A DNA stretch of 64,000 nucleotides. Origin: Caryophanales bacterium. Lineage in GTDB: Bacteria > Bacillota > Bacilli > Exiguobacteriales > Exiguobacteriaceae. The notes beneath the pieces are model-generated. The model was not told where the DNA came from, did not search any database, and worked only from the letters and a program-made list of their open reading frames with translations. The translations under genes were made by a program, and so were the position numbers. Location: positions 176,502-240,501 of the forward strand of contig CABJAC010000002.1 of the NCBI GenBank assembly GCA_902363455.1, read 5' to 3'. Below are positions 44,909 to 53,385 of the stretch, piece by piece; within the stretch, counting starts at the first letter, position 1, and every line of letters begins with the position of its first letter.

Positions 44909-46005
44909 CGGGAGACCTCCTGATGGAACGGACAACCGGTGTGGGCAGTTGTTTTTTCCGCCGGAGCAATACCGGGAAAGAAGTTAGGCCGTTTAATCGT
45001 CGGATCAAAGTCTTTATGAAACAGGTGCGTCGCGGCACCGCTCATCGGCGGTACAAGCCAGGACCATTCTCCGGTTACGTCCCGTTCGCAGGCTGCTTCA
45101 TTTTTTTCGAATCGGGCAAACTGTTTGGCAGCTGTATGGTGATCGACGATTGTTACGCCGGCCCGTTCAAACGAATCGAGAACGGCCAGATTCAATTCGA
45201 CGAGGGCACGATCTTTCCATAAGGAACGTTCCCGTGATGTATTGAGCCCGAGTTGTCTGGCAACAAGCGGCAAGAGGTCATAACGATCGGTATCCGCTAA
45301 ATTACGGGCGCCGATTTCTGTTTCCATGTACCAGCCGTTAAACGGCGCACACGGATACAAGATGCCGCCGATTTCGAGCCGCATATCGGAAATCATCGGT
45401 ACGGCGTACCATTTGATGGTCTGGTCGCCGAATAAGTCGTAGTCAGGATGGGTGATTGTTACTTCGAGCACCAGTTCGTCCGGCAGCGGATGCAGGCTGA
45501 CGTGCCCGTCGAGTTCAATTAACAACGGTAAGACATCAAAAGCGGTTCTTTGACCGGACCAACCGAGTGACTGGCACTGTTTGGTGAAGGCAACGGAGTT
45601 CGGATCTCCGAGGATACCGTCCTGGGTTTCATATCCGGCATAACGAATCAGCTGATGATTCAAGACGCGGACGCGGTCCGGATGGAAAATCGTAATCGTC
45701 GAGCGCACACGACCGTCATTCGTCGCATACTTGATATGCTCAAATAAAGCATCGCGAATCGTCTCGATGGTTAAAGCATCCCGTGCGTCGATGACGTGGA
45801 GCTGATCCCAAAAGAGGCGGCCGATACAGCGGTTGCTGTTACGCCACGCGAGTTTTGCCCCATACGCTAACTCTTGTGACGTTTGTTCATATGTCCCTGT
45901 CCGTGAAATTTCATTTCGGACTTCATACAGGCGATTACTGTCCTGCGGGTATTGTTCTATATAATCAGTTAAGAAGCGTTCGGCTTCGGCAAGTAAAGTA
46001 GGCAC
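44905..46005 (-). CDS. nos: Bacterial nitric oxide synthase oxygenase
   Basis: This 366-residue protein is the oxygenase domain of nitric oxide synthase. The heme-thiolate motif WRNSNRCIGRLFW places the ligand at Cys60. The arginine-binding region reads WYMETEIGARNLAD, with the conserved Glu. There is no attached reductase domain, as usual in Firmicutes, so electrons come from general flavodoxin reductases. It makes NO from L-arginine in the cytosol, which protects against oxidative stress and some antibiotics. It is the first gene of a two-gene unit with the Nudix gene, and is divergent from the BrkB-like gene. Confidence 0.95.
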   Translation of the reverse strand: MPTLLAEAERFLTDYIEQYPQDSNRLYEVRNEISRTGTYEQTSQELAYGAKLAWRNSNRCIGRLFWDQLHVIDARDALTIETIRDALFEHIKYATNDGRVRSTITIFHPDRVRVLNHQLIRYAGYETQDGILGDPNSVAFTKQCQSLGWSGQRTAFDVLPLLIELDGHVSLHPLPDELVLEVTITHPDYDLFGDQTIKWYAVPMISDMRLEIGGILYPCAPFNGWYMETEIGARNLADTDRYDLLPLVARQLGLNTSRERSLWKDRALVELNLAVLDSFERAGVTIVDHHTAAKQFARFEKNEAACERDVTGEWSWLVPPMSGAATHLFHKDFDPTIKRPNFFPGIAPAEKTTAHTGCPFHQEVSR

Positions 46006-46189
46006 GGCGTAGAATCCTTTCTTTTATCCAACACAATAATGTTCTTGTTTCAGTGTACCGCCTGCTTCAGCTTTCTGCCAATCGATAATCGTTAAACGCT
46101 TACTTATGAGTTCAAAAGACTACAAAAGTTTAAAAGTAGTACCGAAAGGGGGATAGAAAAAGGAATCATTCGAAAGTGAGGAAATAGTT

Positions 46190-47047
46190 ATGTCATTATT
46201 AAAACCTGTATTTGCCCGTTTTTTCGGCGAAGCCTTCTTTGATAAGTCGGCGCAACTCGCCTATTATCTGATGTTGTCCTTATTCCCGTTTTTATTATTT
46301 GTTGTGGGACTGGTGTCCTTTTTACCGTTTACGTCCGGAGACGTACTCGATTTGATCCGTCCGTTTGCACCGGCAGAGACGTATGAGTTGATCCGGAGAA
46401 ATGTCGTCGGAATTTTTGATGACGGTGGGTTAAAACTCGCCTCGATCAGTTTCCTGGCCGCCTTTTGGCTTGCTTCGATGTCGGTCCAGTCACTGGTCCG
46501 TTCGTTAAATGATGCGCTCGAAGTGACACGAAAAGTACCGTTTTGGAGAGGGTTGTTGCAGGACTTTGGTTTTACGATCGGAATGATGGTCATCTTACCG
46601 ATGTCACTTCTCGTTCCGGTGGCGGAAAAGCTGACGCGCCGCTTCATCACGCATTTTGCCCTCGTCAATGACTTTGTCACCAACTATTCGTGGGTCTGGT
46701 TTCTGTTCCGCTGGGGACTCGGTTCGTTGTTCCTGTTGATGTTCTTCATCTTGCTCTACCGCGTGCTGCCGAGTGTCCGGCTGACGGTACGTCAAGTGTT
46801 ACCGGGTGCCGTTTTTGCAACGATTGCCTGGCAGGCGGTATCGGAGTTCTTCTCCTACTATGCAGAATTCGGCAGTTATGACCGTCTGTACGGACAACTC
46901 GCCGGGATCATCGTCTTGATGACATGGTTTTATCTTTCGTCGGTCGTCTTGATGCTCGGCGGGTTGATGAATGCTGAACGGATGCGTCAAAAGAAGGAAG
47001 ACAAAGTTTTAAAACCTGAAAAAATCAAACAAGAGACTGTCCGTTAA
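46190..47047 (+). CDS. YihY/BrkB-family membrane protein
   Basis: The 285-residue protein has six hydrophobic segments and the YihY/BrkB family pattern: SAQLAYYLMLSLFPFLLF at the start, FLAAFWLASMSVQSLVRSLNDAL in the middle and GQLAGIIVLMTWFYLSSVVLMLGG near the end. The family is widespread but its function is not settled. GAGG precedes the ATG. Its stop codon overlaps that of the convergent TauE gene within a terminator loop. Confidence 0.88.
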   Translation: MSLLKPVFARFFGEAFFDKSAQLAYYLMLSLFPFLLFVVGLVSFLPFTSGDVLDLIRPFAPAETYELIRRNVVGIFDDGGLKLASISFLAAFWLASMSVQSLVRSLNDALEVTRKVPFWRGLLQDFGFTIGMMVILPMSLLVPVAEKLTRRFITHFALVNDFVTNYSWVWFLFRWGLGSLFLLMFFILLYRVLPSVRLTVRQVLPGAVFATIAWQAVSEFFSYYAEFGSYDRLYGQLAGIIVLMTWFYLSSVVLMLGGLMNAERMRQKKEDKVLKPEKIKQETVR

Positions 47048-47060
47048 GGGCAGTCTTTTA
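47034..47060. terminator. Bidirectional terminator holding two overlapping stop codons
   Basis: AGACTGTCC (47034-47042) pairs with GGGCAGTCT (47048-47056), one G-U pair. The loop GTTAA contains the TAA stops of both convergent genes. Confidence 0.8.
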
Positions 47061-47910
47061 TTTGACGTTGAAATGTTTTTTGATAGAAAAACAGACCAAT
47101 CAATCCGGTCGTGAACAAAGCGAGCAGGAGTAACGAAAGTTGTTCATGGTGTGTCGTTTTCAAGAAAACACTCGTGGCGATGGCTGCATAAAAACCCCCT
47201 AAACTCTTTTTGACAAAGTGTGTACTGAAGAGGTTGAGAAAGGAAGCGCCGAGCGGTGAGCCGATCAGTGCTCCGATAATCAAAACAACTCCTAAACCGA
47301 GCGGAGCCTGCGTCCCCGAGATGAAGTAACTCGTGATCCCACCGAGGACAATTAACGTAGCCGCCGCGATACTGGTTCCGATGGCTTGTTTGAGCGGGAA
47401 ACGAACCCATCCCATCAGAAGCGGGGTGAGTAAAAAGCCACCGCTGACGCCCATCAAGGACGACAGAATTCCGGCGGCTCCACCGATTGCGACCAATTTA
47501 TAAACCGAAGCGTGCACAACAGGCGTCTCGCGGATGATTTTTTTGGTCGGTTTTAAAAATTGAATCGCAAACAGAAGCAACAGGACGATGTATAGCGTGG
47601 AGATGACGATATCTGCTCCGCTGTGTTGTTCCATCCAAAAAACGACAGGCGTAACGGCAGCGGACCCGATGATCCCTGCCAGCCCAATCGTACCCGCATC
47701 CCGAAGATGAAAGTTGTTCTGGCGGAGGTGGGCAAAGGTGCCGGTCACCGTCGAACCAAGCGTCAACAGTAAACTTAAGAGGATCGCTGTGCTGGGGGCG
47801 TACCCTAAGATCAATAAAAGAGGGGTCAGAATGATGCCTCCACCGATTCCGAAAAAGCCGGAAAGAATGCCGATCGCGGCGCCGAGTAAAAGAAAAAGTA
47901 ATAGTTCCAA
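47044..47910 (-). CDS. TauE/SafE-family sulfite/anion exporter
   Basis: The 288-residue protein has eight or so membrane segments and the TauE/SafE pattern in both halves: GILSGFFGIGGGIILTPLLL near the start and GAAGILSSLMGVSGGFLLTPLL at about residue 155. The family moves sulfite, sulfoacetate or related anions. It is divergent from a LysR regulator, 112 bases away, which probably controls it. A second TauE gene of a different subgroup lies at 52.6 kb in the cst operon. Confidence 0.9.
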   Translation of the reverse strand: MELLLFLLLGAAIGILSGFFGIGGGIILTPLLLILGYAPSTAILLSLLLTLGSTVTGTFAHLRQNNFHLRDAGTIGLAGIIGSAAVTPVVFWMEQHSGADIVISTLYIVLLLLFAIQFLKPTKKIIRETPVVHASVYKLVAIGGAAGILSSLMGVSGGFLLTPLLMGWVRFPLKQAIGTSIAAATLIVLGGITSYFISGTQAPLGLGVVLIIGALIGSPLGASFLNLFSTHFVKKSLGGFYAAIATSVFLKTTHHEQLSLLLLALFTTGLIGLFFYQKTFQRQIKDCP

Positions 47911-47984
47911 GAGGTGTTCCTTCTTTCTGTGAAGTGATACAGATGACTCTACGGGGAAAGTCTTAATCAGGAAAATGAATTATA

Positions 47985-48001
47985 CTGATACTAAAGATCA
48001 G
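47985..48001. promoter_or_regulatory. Candidate LysR operator
   Basis: CTGAT-N7-ATCAG is a T-N11-A type inverted repeat about 20 bases before the LysR start in the divergent TauE/LysR region. A further ATCAG half lies near 47966. Confidence 0.45.
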
Positions 48002-48022
48002 AAAAATAAATGAGGTGAAGAA

Positions 48023-48871
48023 ATGAATTTTAATGAACTGAAGACATTTGTTACGTTAGTCGAAACAAAACACTTTACGAAAACAGCTGAACGGCTGTAT
48101 ATTTCACAGCCGACGGTCAGTCTTCATTTAAAGCATCTCGAAGAACATTTCGGGCAAAGTCTGATTCATCGGCATACCTTTAATAAGACGATTGAAATCT
48201 CAGAAGCCGGACGGATTGTGTATCGCCATGCCAAAGAAATTCTGCACCAGACGGTACGCTTGGAACAAGAAATGGATGAATTAGAAGGGATTACCCGAGG
48301 GACGTTAAGAATCGCCGCGACGCATACCATCTATGAAGCAATGTTAGAACAAATGATCCACGACTTTCTTGTCGCTTATCCGGACGTGTCAGTGGATGCC
48401 AGGGTGATGAACCAAGAACAAGTCGAGCAGGCATTACTTCATCACGAAATCGATTTAGGGATGGTGGAAGGACCACATCATTCTCATCAAATCGAGGCGA
48501 TTCCTTTTGCGACCGACCGATTACGGATCATCGGTCACGAAAGCCTTGTTTTGGAGCAGGCGACGTGGATCTACCGGGAAGAAGGGTCAGCCGCCCGGTT
48601 CGCACTGGAAACATGGTTAGTTACGCAAGCGATTGTTCCAAGACGGATCATTACCGTGTATTCCAATCGGCTGATTAAACAATTGATCACGAACGGGACA
48701 GGAATTTCGATTCTCTCGGAACGTTTGGCGGGTACTTTACTCGATTCGGAAAGATTTAAGACACATGATGATTCCCGAATCGACCAACGCGTTTTTCAAT
48801 TTATTACGTTAAAAGGGGAGACGACCCGTCTGTCTCACAAGTGGATGAATGAACACTCCGGATCAGATTAA
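48023..48871 (+). CDS. LysR-family transcriptional regulator
   Basis: The 282-residue protein has the LysR helix-turn-helix (FTKTAERLYISQPTVSLHLKHLEEHFGQSLIHR) and an effector-binding domain after residue 90. TGAGGTGAAG precedes the ATG. It is divergent from a TauE anion exporter, so it likely controls that exporter and senses a sulfur or nitrogen anion; CysL-type regulators have the same context. A T-N11-A palindrome lies in the intergenic region. Confidence 0.9.
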   Translation: MNFNELKTFVTLVETKHFTKTAERLYISQPTVSLHLKHLEEHFGQSLIHRHTFNKTIEISEAGRIVYRHAKEILHQTVRLEQEMDELEGITRGTLRIAATHTIYEAMLEQMIHDFLVAYPDVSVDARVMNQEQVEQALLHHEIDLGMVEGPHHSHQIEAIPFATDRLRIIGHESLVLEQATWIYREEGSAARFALETWLVTQAIVPRRIITVYSNRLIKQLITNGTGISILSERLAGTLLDSERFKTHDDSRIDQRVFQFITLKGETTRLSHKWMNEHSGSD

Positions 48872-48882
48872 AAACTTTTTCG

Positions 48883-48911
48883 TTGACTTATACCCCTATA
48901 GGTATTATTGT
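48883..48911 (+). promoter_or_regulatory. cstR promoter with operator in the spacer
   Basis: TTGACT (48883-48888) and TATTGT (48906-48911) are 17 bases apart. The spacer holds the palindrome ATACCCCTATAGGTAT (48890-48905), a CsoR/CstR-type site, so bound repressor would block RNA polymerase directly. Confidence 0.75.
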
Positions 48912-48970
48912 ATGGAATGTAGCCAATGAATATGACGCAGGTCACACGAAAAAGGGAGCGTGTTCTTCAC

Positions 48971-49234
48971 ATGGAAAAAACATACGAAAATAAAATCATT
49001 CACCGGATGAACCGGATTGAAGGGCAACTTCACGCCATCACCCGGATGATGAGAGAAGAAGCATCCTGCAAAGATGTTGTCACTCAACTGAGTGCGACAC
49101 GCAGTGCGATTGATCGTGTCATTGGGCTGGTCGTGAGTGAAAATCTCATCGACTGTGTGACGAACGATGACACGGCAGACAATCACGAACAGGCCGTAGC
49201 AGAAGCCGTTCAACTGTTATTGAAAAGCAGATAA
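48971..49234 (+). CDS. cstR: CstR-type persulfide-sensing repressor (CsoR family)
   Basis: From ATG 48971 the product has 87 residues and the all-helical DUF156/CsoR fold (HRMNRIEGQLHAITRMM). Two cysteines are present, Cys33 and Cys62. The His that CsoR uses for copper, four residues before the second Cys, is Asn58, so this is not a copper sensor and matches CstR, which senses persulfides by forming Cys-Cys links. It is followed by sulfur-handling genes and has operator-like palindromes at its own promoter and twice downstream. An upstream ATG at 48926 lacks a ribosome binding site. Confidence 0.85.
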   Translation: MEKTYENKIIHRMNRIEGQLHAITRMMREEASCKDVVTQLSATRSAIDRVIGLVVSENLIDCVTNDDTADNHEQAVAEAVQLLLKSR

Positions 49235-49254
49235 AAAATTTTTAAAATAAAATA

Positions 49255-49268
49255 TACCCCTTAGGGTA
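49255..49268. promoter_or_regulatory. Second CstR-type operator
   Basis: TACCCCTTAGGGTA is a palindrome of the same type as at 48890, located between cstR and the DsrE gene. Confidence 0.7.
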
Positions 49269-49291
49269 AAATAATCGGAGGAATTATTCAG

Positions 49292-49771
49292 ATGTCAGAG
49301 ATAAAAAAAACAACGATTGTATTGTTCAGTGGAGATTACGATAAAGTCATGGCAGCATATATCATTGCCAACGGTGCAGCGGCTTACGACCATGAAGTGA
49401 CGATTTTTCATACGTTCTGGGGATTAAACGCGATGCGCAAGGACGAACCGATTCAGCCCGATAAAACGTTGCTTGAAAAAATGTTCGGGAAATTCATGCC
49501 GCGCGGTGCCGACAAGATGCCGCTCTCGAAAATGAACTTTGGCGGTGCCGGTCAGAAGATGATCAAAAACGTCATGAAAAAACACAATGCGATGCCGCTT
49601 CCTGATTTAATTGAACTGGCAAAAGAACAAGACATAAAACTGGTCGCGTGTACGATGACGATGGATTTGCTCGGATTAAAACAAGAAGAATTGCATGACG
49701 GAATCGAATATGCCGGCGTCGCTGCATATCTTGCCGATGCCGAAGACGGAAACGTCAACCTGTTCATCTAA
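49292..49771 (+). CDS. DsrE/DsrF-like sulfur-relay protein
   Basis: The 159-residue protein has the DsrE/DsrF/DrsH fold: TTIVLFSGDYDKVMAAYIIANGAAAYDHEVTIF at the start and a conserved cysteine in LVACTMTMDLLGLK, which would carry the persulfide. GGAGG precedes the ATG. It lies between two CstR-type sites and before two rhodanese genes. It probably moves sulfane sulfur between the rhodanese and TusA proteins of this operon. Confidence 0.85.
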   Translation: MSEIKKTTIVLFSGDYDKVMAAYIIANGAAAYDHEVTIFHTFWGLNAMRKDEPIQPDKTLLEKMFGKFMPRGADKMPLSKMNFGGAGQKMIKNVMKKHNAMPLPDLIELAKEQDIKLVACTMTMDLLGLKQEELHDGIEYAGVAAYLADAEDGNVNLFI

Positions 49772-49792
49772 TCTCGAGGAGGGATGATACAA

Positions 49793-50152
49793 ATGGATAT
49801 CTTGACCATCGTATTTCTAATCATCGTTGCGTTTCTAGCTTATCGGATGTTTGCCCCAACAAAAGGTGTCAACAAATGGTCGACGTCGGACTTAAAACAG
49901 AAGTTAGGCGACCGCAACCGATTTTATTTGGACGTTCGGACACCGGGTGAATTCAAAGGAAATCACATTAAAGGCTTCAAAAACATTCCGCTTCAAGTAT
50001 TGCCGACACAACTCGACAAGATTCCGAAAGACAAAGAAGTCATCGTAATCTGTCAGAGCGGCATGCGTAGTAAACAGGCGGTCAAACAATTAAAAAAGGC
50101 GGGTTATGCCCAGGTTACAGAAGTGTCGGGTGGAATGAACGCTTGTCGTTAA
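49793..50152 (+). CDS. Membrane-anchored rhodanese
   Basis: From ATG 49793, nine bases after GAGGAGGG, the 119-residue product has one N-terminal membrane helix (LTIVFLIIVAFLAYRMF) and a rhodanese domain with active-site loop CQSGMRS. An ATG at 49784 is too close to the ribosome binding site. It should transfer sulfane sulfur at the inner face of the membrane, perhaps handing it to the soluble partners that follow. Confidence 0.85.
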   Translation: MDILTIVFLIIVAFLAYRMFAPTKGVNKWSTSDLKQKLGDRNRFYLDVRTPGEFKGNHIKGFKNIPLQVLPTQLDKIPKDKEVIVICQSGMRSKQAVKQLKKAGYAQVTEVSGGMNACR

Positions 50153-50173
50153 CACTAGGAGGAGGAATCATAG

Positions 50174-50470
50174 ATGAAACGATTCACGGCAAAAGAAGTA
50201 CAGGAAAAGCTTGAAAACGGGGAACAACTCAACATCATTGATGTCCGCGAAGTGGATGAAGTCAAAGAAGGCAAGATCCCGGAAGCGATTCATATTCCAC
50301 TTGGTCTCGTCGAGTTTAAAATGAACGAACTCGATAAGAAAAAACAATATGTCATGGTCTGCCGTTCTGGTGCAAGAAGTGGTCGTGCCGCAACGTATCT
50401 CGAAGGACAAGGATTTGATGTCATCAACATGGATGGCGGCATGATGGCGTACGAAGGTAAAACCAACTAA
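50174..50470 (+). CDS. Single-domain rhodanese
   Basis: The 98-residue protein is a bare rhodanese domain with the catalytic loop VCRSGARSG and LNIIDVREVDEV at the start. AGGAGGAA precedes the ATG. It is soluble and sits between the membrane rhodanese and the TusA-rhodanese fusion, so it is likely one link of the sulfur relay under CstR. Confidence 0.9.
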   Translation: MKRFTAKEVQEKLENGEQLNIIDVREVDEVKEGKIPEAIHIPLGLVEFKMNELDKKKQYVMVCRSGARSGRAATYLEGQGFDVINMDGGMMAYEGKTN

Positions 50471-50487
50471 AAATTTTAACATTAAAT

Positions 50488-50502
50488 ATACCCCTACAGG
50501 TA
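50488..50502. promoter_or_regulatory. Third CstR-type operator
   Basis: ATACCCCTACAGGTA lies 18 bases after the rhodanese stop and directly before the ribosome binding site of the TusA-rhodanese gene, suggesting an internal CstR-controlled promoter. Confidence 0.65.
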
Positions 50503-50520
50503 AAAAAGGAGCGAATACTT

Positions 50521-51087
50521 TTGCAGACAATCAAAACAGATATCGTACTCGACGCACGTGGCTTAGCGTGCCCGATGCCGATCGTCCGGACAAAAAAGAC
50601 AATGAAGACGCTGGAACCGGGTCAAGTCGTGGAAGTTCAGGCCACTGACAAAGGATCAACAGCCGATCTCCGGGCCTGGGCGAACAGTACTGGGAATCAA
50701 TATCTTGGAACGATCGAAGAAGGAGATGTCTTACGGCATTACGTCCGTAAATCTTCCAGTGACGAGCAAGAAGCACCGGCATTTAAATCGGTTGTTACGA
50801 ACGAGACCGTTGAAACGGTTCGCAACAATCCGGATACGCTCATTTTGGACGTCCGGGAAACGGCTGAATATGCGTTCTCCCATATCCCGAATGCCGTCAA
50901 CATTCCGCTCGGTGAACTGGAGACGCGAATCGGAGAACTCGACACATCGAAAACGATTTATGTCGTCTGTCGGACAGGCAGTCGGAGTGATTTAGCTTGC
51001 CAACAACTCGATGCAAAAGGATTCAACGTTCAAAACGTGATCCCCGGCATGAGTGACTGGAAGTATGACACGAATCAAACCGTTTAA
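50521..51087 (+). CDS. TusA-rhodanese fusion (CstA-like)
   Basis: A TTG start after AAAGGAG gives 188 residues. Residues 1-76 are a TusA sulfur-carrier domain ([16 protein letters not shown], Cys about 17); residues about 95-188 are a rhodanese with active loop VCRTGSRS (Cys about 149). In Staphylococcus aureus CstA has similar rhodanese and TusA parts and handles persulfides, but with an added N-terminal rhodanese. Here the separate rhodanese gene upstream could supply that part. Confidence 0.85.
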   Translation: MQTIKTDIVLDARGLACPMPIVRTKKTMKTLEPGQVVEVQATDKGSTADLRAWANSTGNQYLGTIEEGDVLRHYVRKSSSDEQEAPAFKSVVTNETVETVRNNPDTLILDVRETAEYAFSHIPNAVNIPLGELETRIGELDTSKTIYVVCRTGSRSDLACQQLDAKGFNVQNVIPGMSDWKYDTNQTV

Positions 51088-51119
51088 TCCGTAAATTACG
51101 ATCAGGAGGAATCAATCAG

Positions 51120-52256
51120 ATGGCACACGCAATGACAACAAAAGAAGTCACGCAAAAAATCATTCATCGTGAAAAAATATTTATCTTGGATGTCCGAAAT
51201 GAAGAGGCATTTCAAGACTGGAAAATTGAAGGCGAACAGTTTTCGTATCTCAATGTTCCGTATTTCGATTTACTCGACGGTGTCGAAGAAATTTTAGGTC
51301 AACTGCCGACGGACCAACCTGTTCTCGTCGTCTGTGCAAAAGAAGGGTCGTCGATTTTTGTAGCGGATTTATTAGAAGAAGCAGGACGGACTGTCTCGTA
51401 TCTTTCAGGAGGCATGAAAGCCTGGAGCGAACACTTGGAGCCGATTTCACTTGGATCATTAAATGAAACCGGAGCCGATCAAGGGGAAGTCGTTCAATTC
51501 GTCCGGATCGGGAAAGGCTGTTTATCGTACATGATCATCTCAGAAGGCGAAGCCGTCCTCGTGGATGCAACACGGATGACAGATGTTTATCTCGATTATG
51601 CCAACGAACGTCAACTGACCATCACGCACGTCTTTGATACACACCTTCATGCCGATCACATTTCCGGCGGACGTGAGATTGCTGAAAAAACGGGAGCGAC
51701 TTACTGGTTGCCACCAAAAGACGCGACAAATGTCACATTTGATTATGCAGCACTCGAGGACGGAAGCCGTGTTCAAGTAGGCGATACAAAAATCGATGTC
51801 CGGGCACTGTATTCCCCGGGACATACAATCGGTTCCACGTCGTTTATTGTCGACAATCGATATCTCTTAACGGGTGATATTTTGTTCATCGATTCGATTG
51901 GCCGTCCGGATTTAGCCGGTTTGGCAGAAGACTGGGTCGGCGATCTGCGGGAGTCGCTTTACAAAACGTACCGCGAACTCGCAAAAGATCTGATTGTCTT
52001 ACCGGCCCATTTCATGCTGATTGAAGAGTTAAATGAAGACGGCAGTGTCGCAGAAAAACTCGACATTTTACTCGCAAACAATCACGGATTGAACATCGAA
52101 GATGAAGAAACATTCCGGAAGATGGTGACCGAAAATCTTCCGCCGCAACCAAATGCCTATCAGGAAATTCGCGAAACCAACATGGGGAAACAGACGCCTG
52201 ATCTCGAAGCACAACGCGAGATGGAAGTCGGACCCAACCGTTGCGCTGTTCGTTAA
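51120..52256 (+). CDS. Rhodanese-persulfide dioxygenase fusion (CstB-like)
   Basis: The 378-residue protein has an N-terminal rhodanese-like domain ([10 protein letters not shown], putative Cys71 in VVCAKEGSS) and, from about residue 125, a metallo-beta-lactamase persulfide dioxygenase with THLHADH near 174, SPGHTIGS and [16 protein letters not shown]. The dioxygenase oxidises low-molecular-weight persulfide to sulfite. In S. aureus CstB the rhodanese is at the C terminus; here it is at the N terminus. AGGAGGAA precedes the ATG. Sulfite made here could leave through the TauE exporter downstream. Confidence 0.88.
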   Translation: MAHAMTTKEVTQKIIHREKIFILDVRNEEAFQDWKIEGEQFSYLNVPYFDLLDGVEEILGQLPTDQPVLVVCAKEGSSIFVADLLEEAGRTVSYLSGGMKAWSEHLEPISLGSLNETGADQGEVVQFVRIGKGCLSYMIISEGEAVLVDATRMTDVYLDYANERQLTITHVFDTHLHADHISGGREIAEKTGATYWLPPKDATNVTFDYAALEDGSRVQVGDTKIDVRALYSPGHTIGSTSFIVDNRYLLTGDILFIDSIGRPDLAGLAEDWVGDLRESLYKTYRELAKDLIVLPAHFMLIEELNEDGSVAEKLDILLANNHGLNIEDEETFRKMVTENLPPQPNAYQEIRETNMGKQTPDLEAQREMEVGPNRCAVR

Positions 52257-52291
52257 ATAAAAAACCACTTACTTCAGGAGGAATCACAATC

Positions 52292-52519
52292 ATGAAATCA
52301 GAACTCGTACTCGACGCAAAAGGGCTTGCCTGCCCAATGCCGATCGTCAAAACAAAAAAAGCCATTTTCGGACTCGAATCCGGTCAAATCCTTGAAGTCC
52401 ATGCAACGGACAAAGGGGCAAAAAACGATTTACAGGCGTGGGCAAAATCAGGTGGCCATGAACTTGTGAAACACGAAGAAGAGGCCAGTGTCTTAAAATT
52501 CTGGATCCAAAAAGGGTAA
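52292..52519 (+). CDS. TusA-family sulfur carrier
   Basis: The 75-residue protein has the CPMP motif ([17 protein letters not shown]) of TusA sulfur carriers. ATG 52292 has CAGGAGG upstream. It is almost a copy of the N-terminal part of the TusA-rhodanese fusion 1.8 kb upstream, which suggests a duplication within the operon. It shuttles persulfide sulfur between partners in the cytosol. Confidence 0.92.
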   Translation: MKSELVLDAKGLACPMPIVKTKKAIFGLESGQILEVHATDKGAKNDLQAWAKSGGHELVKHEEEASVLKFWIQKG

Positions 52520-52531
52520 TTCAAGTTGAAG

Positions 52532-52558
52532 GAGGGCTGGCGACAGTCCTCTTTTTTT
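52532..52558 (+). terminator. Internal terminator in the cst operon
   Basis: GAGGGCTG (52532-52539) pairs with CAGTCCTC (52544-52551), one G-U pair, with seven T following. It lies between tusA and tauE and may lower exporter expression. Confidence 0.75.
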
Positions 52559-52573
52559 AAAGGAGTGAATCAA

Positions 52574-53350
52574 ATGGAACTCGGTTTTATCATTACGATT
52601 TTTTTAATTGGGTTTGTTGGATCATACATCTCGGGCATGGTCGGAATTGGCGGCTCGATCATCAAATATCCAATGCTACTCTACATTCCACCACTGCTCG
52701 GATTTGCTGCTTTTTCTGCGCATGAAGTCGCGGGAATCAGCGCGATCCAAGTCTTTTTTGCGACGATTGGTGGTGTCTGGGCCTATCGAAAAGGCGGTTT
52801 CTTAAATAAGTCGCTGATTCTGTATATGGGCGGAGCAATTCTGATCGGGAGCTTCATCGGCGCTTATGGCTCAAACGTCCTCGCGGAAGATACAATCAAT
52901 CTTGTCTACGGCGTGTTGGCACTGACTGCAGCCGTGATGATGTTCATTCCGCGAAAAGGCATCGATGATATCCCGCTGGATCAAGTTCGTTTCAATAAAG
53001 GGATTGCGGCAAGTGCTGCGTTTATCGTCGGAGTGGGGGCAGGAATCGTCGGTGCGGCCGGAGCTTTTTTACTCGTTCCAATCATGCTCGTCATTCTAAA
53101 GATCCCGACCCGGATGACGATTGCTTCGTCTCTTGCCATTACCTTTATCTCGTCGATTGGTGCAACGGTCGGGAAGATTACGACAGGACAAGTCGATTGG
53201 GGTCCTGCTGCCATCATGGTCGTCGCCAGTCTGATTGCGGCACCGCTCGGCGCGCTTGCCGGAAAAAAGATGAACACGAAGATTTTACAAATCATTTTGG
53301 CGGTCCTGATTTTAGCGACAGCAATCAAAATCTGGATTGATATTCTCTAA
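52574..53350 (+). CDS. TauE/SafE-family sulfite exporter of the cst operon
   Basis: From ATG 52574 (AGGAGTGAATCAA upstream) the product has 258 residues and about eight membrane segments, with the family motif [20 protein letters not shown] near the start and [20 protein letters not shown] in the second half. In S. aureus the cst operon also has a TauE that exports sulfite produced by CstB. Here it is the last gene of the operon, behind an internal terminator. Confidence 0.9.
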   Translation: MELGFIITIFLIGFVGSYISGMVGIGGSIIKYPMLLYIPPLLGFAAFSAHEVAGISAIQVFFATIGGVWAYRKGGFLNKSLILYMGGAILIGSFIGAYGSNVLAEDTINLVYGVLALTAAVMMFIPRKGIDDIPLDQVRFNKGIAASAAFIVGVGAGIVGAAGAFLLVPIMLVILKIPTRMTIASSLAITFISSIGATVGKITTGQVDWGPAAIMVVASLIAAPLGALAGKKMNTKILQIILAVLILATAIKIWIDIL

Positions 53351-53385
53351 GGAAAAGACACGCAAAAAATAGACAGCTTCAAAAA

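Noticed and set aside
48971..49234. CsoR copper sensor
   Set aside because: The copper-ligand His four residues before the second Cys is Asn, and the neighbours are sulfur genes, not a copper ATPase.
49784..49793. Alternative ATG for the membrane rhodanese
   Set aside because: Too close to the GAGGAGGG site; the ATG at 49793 has proper spacing.
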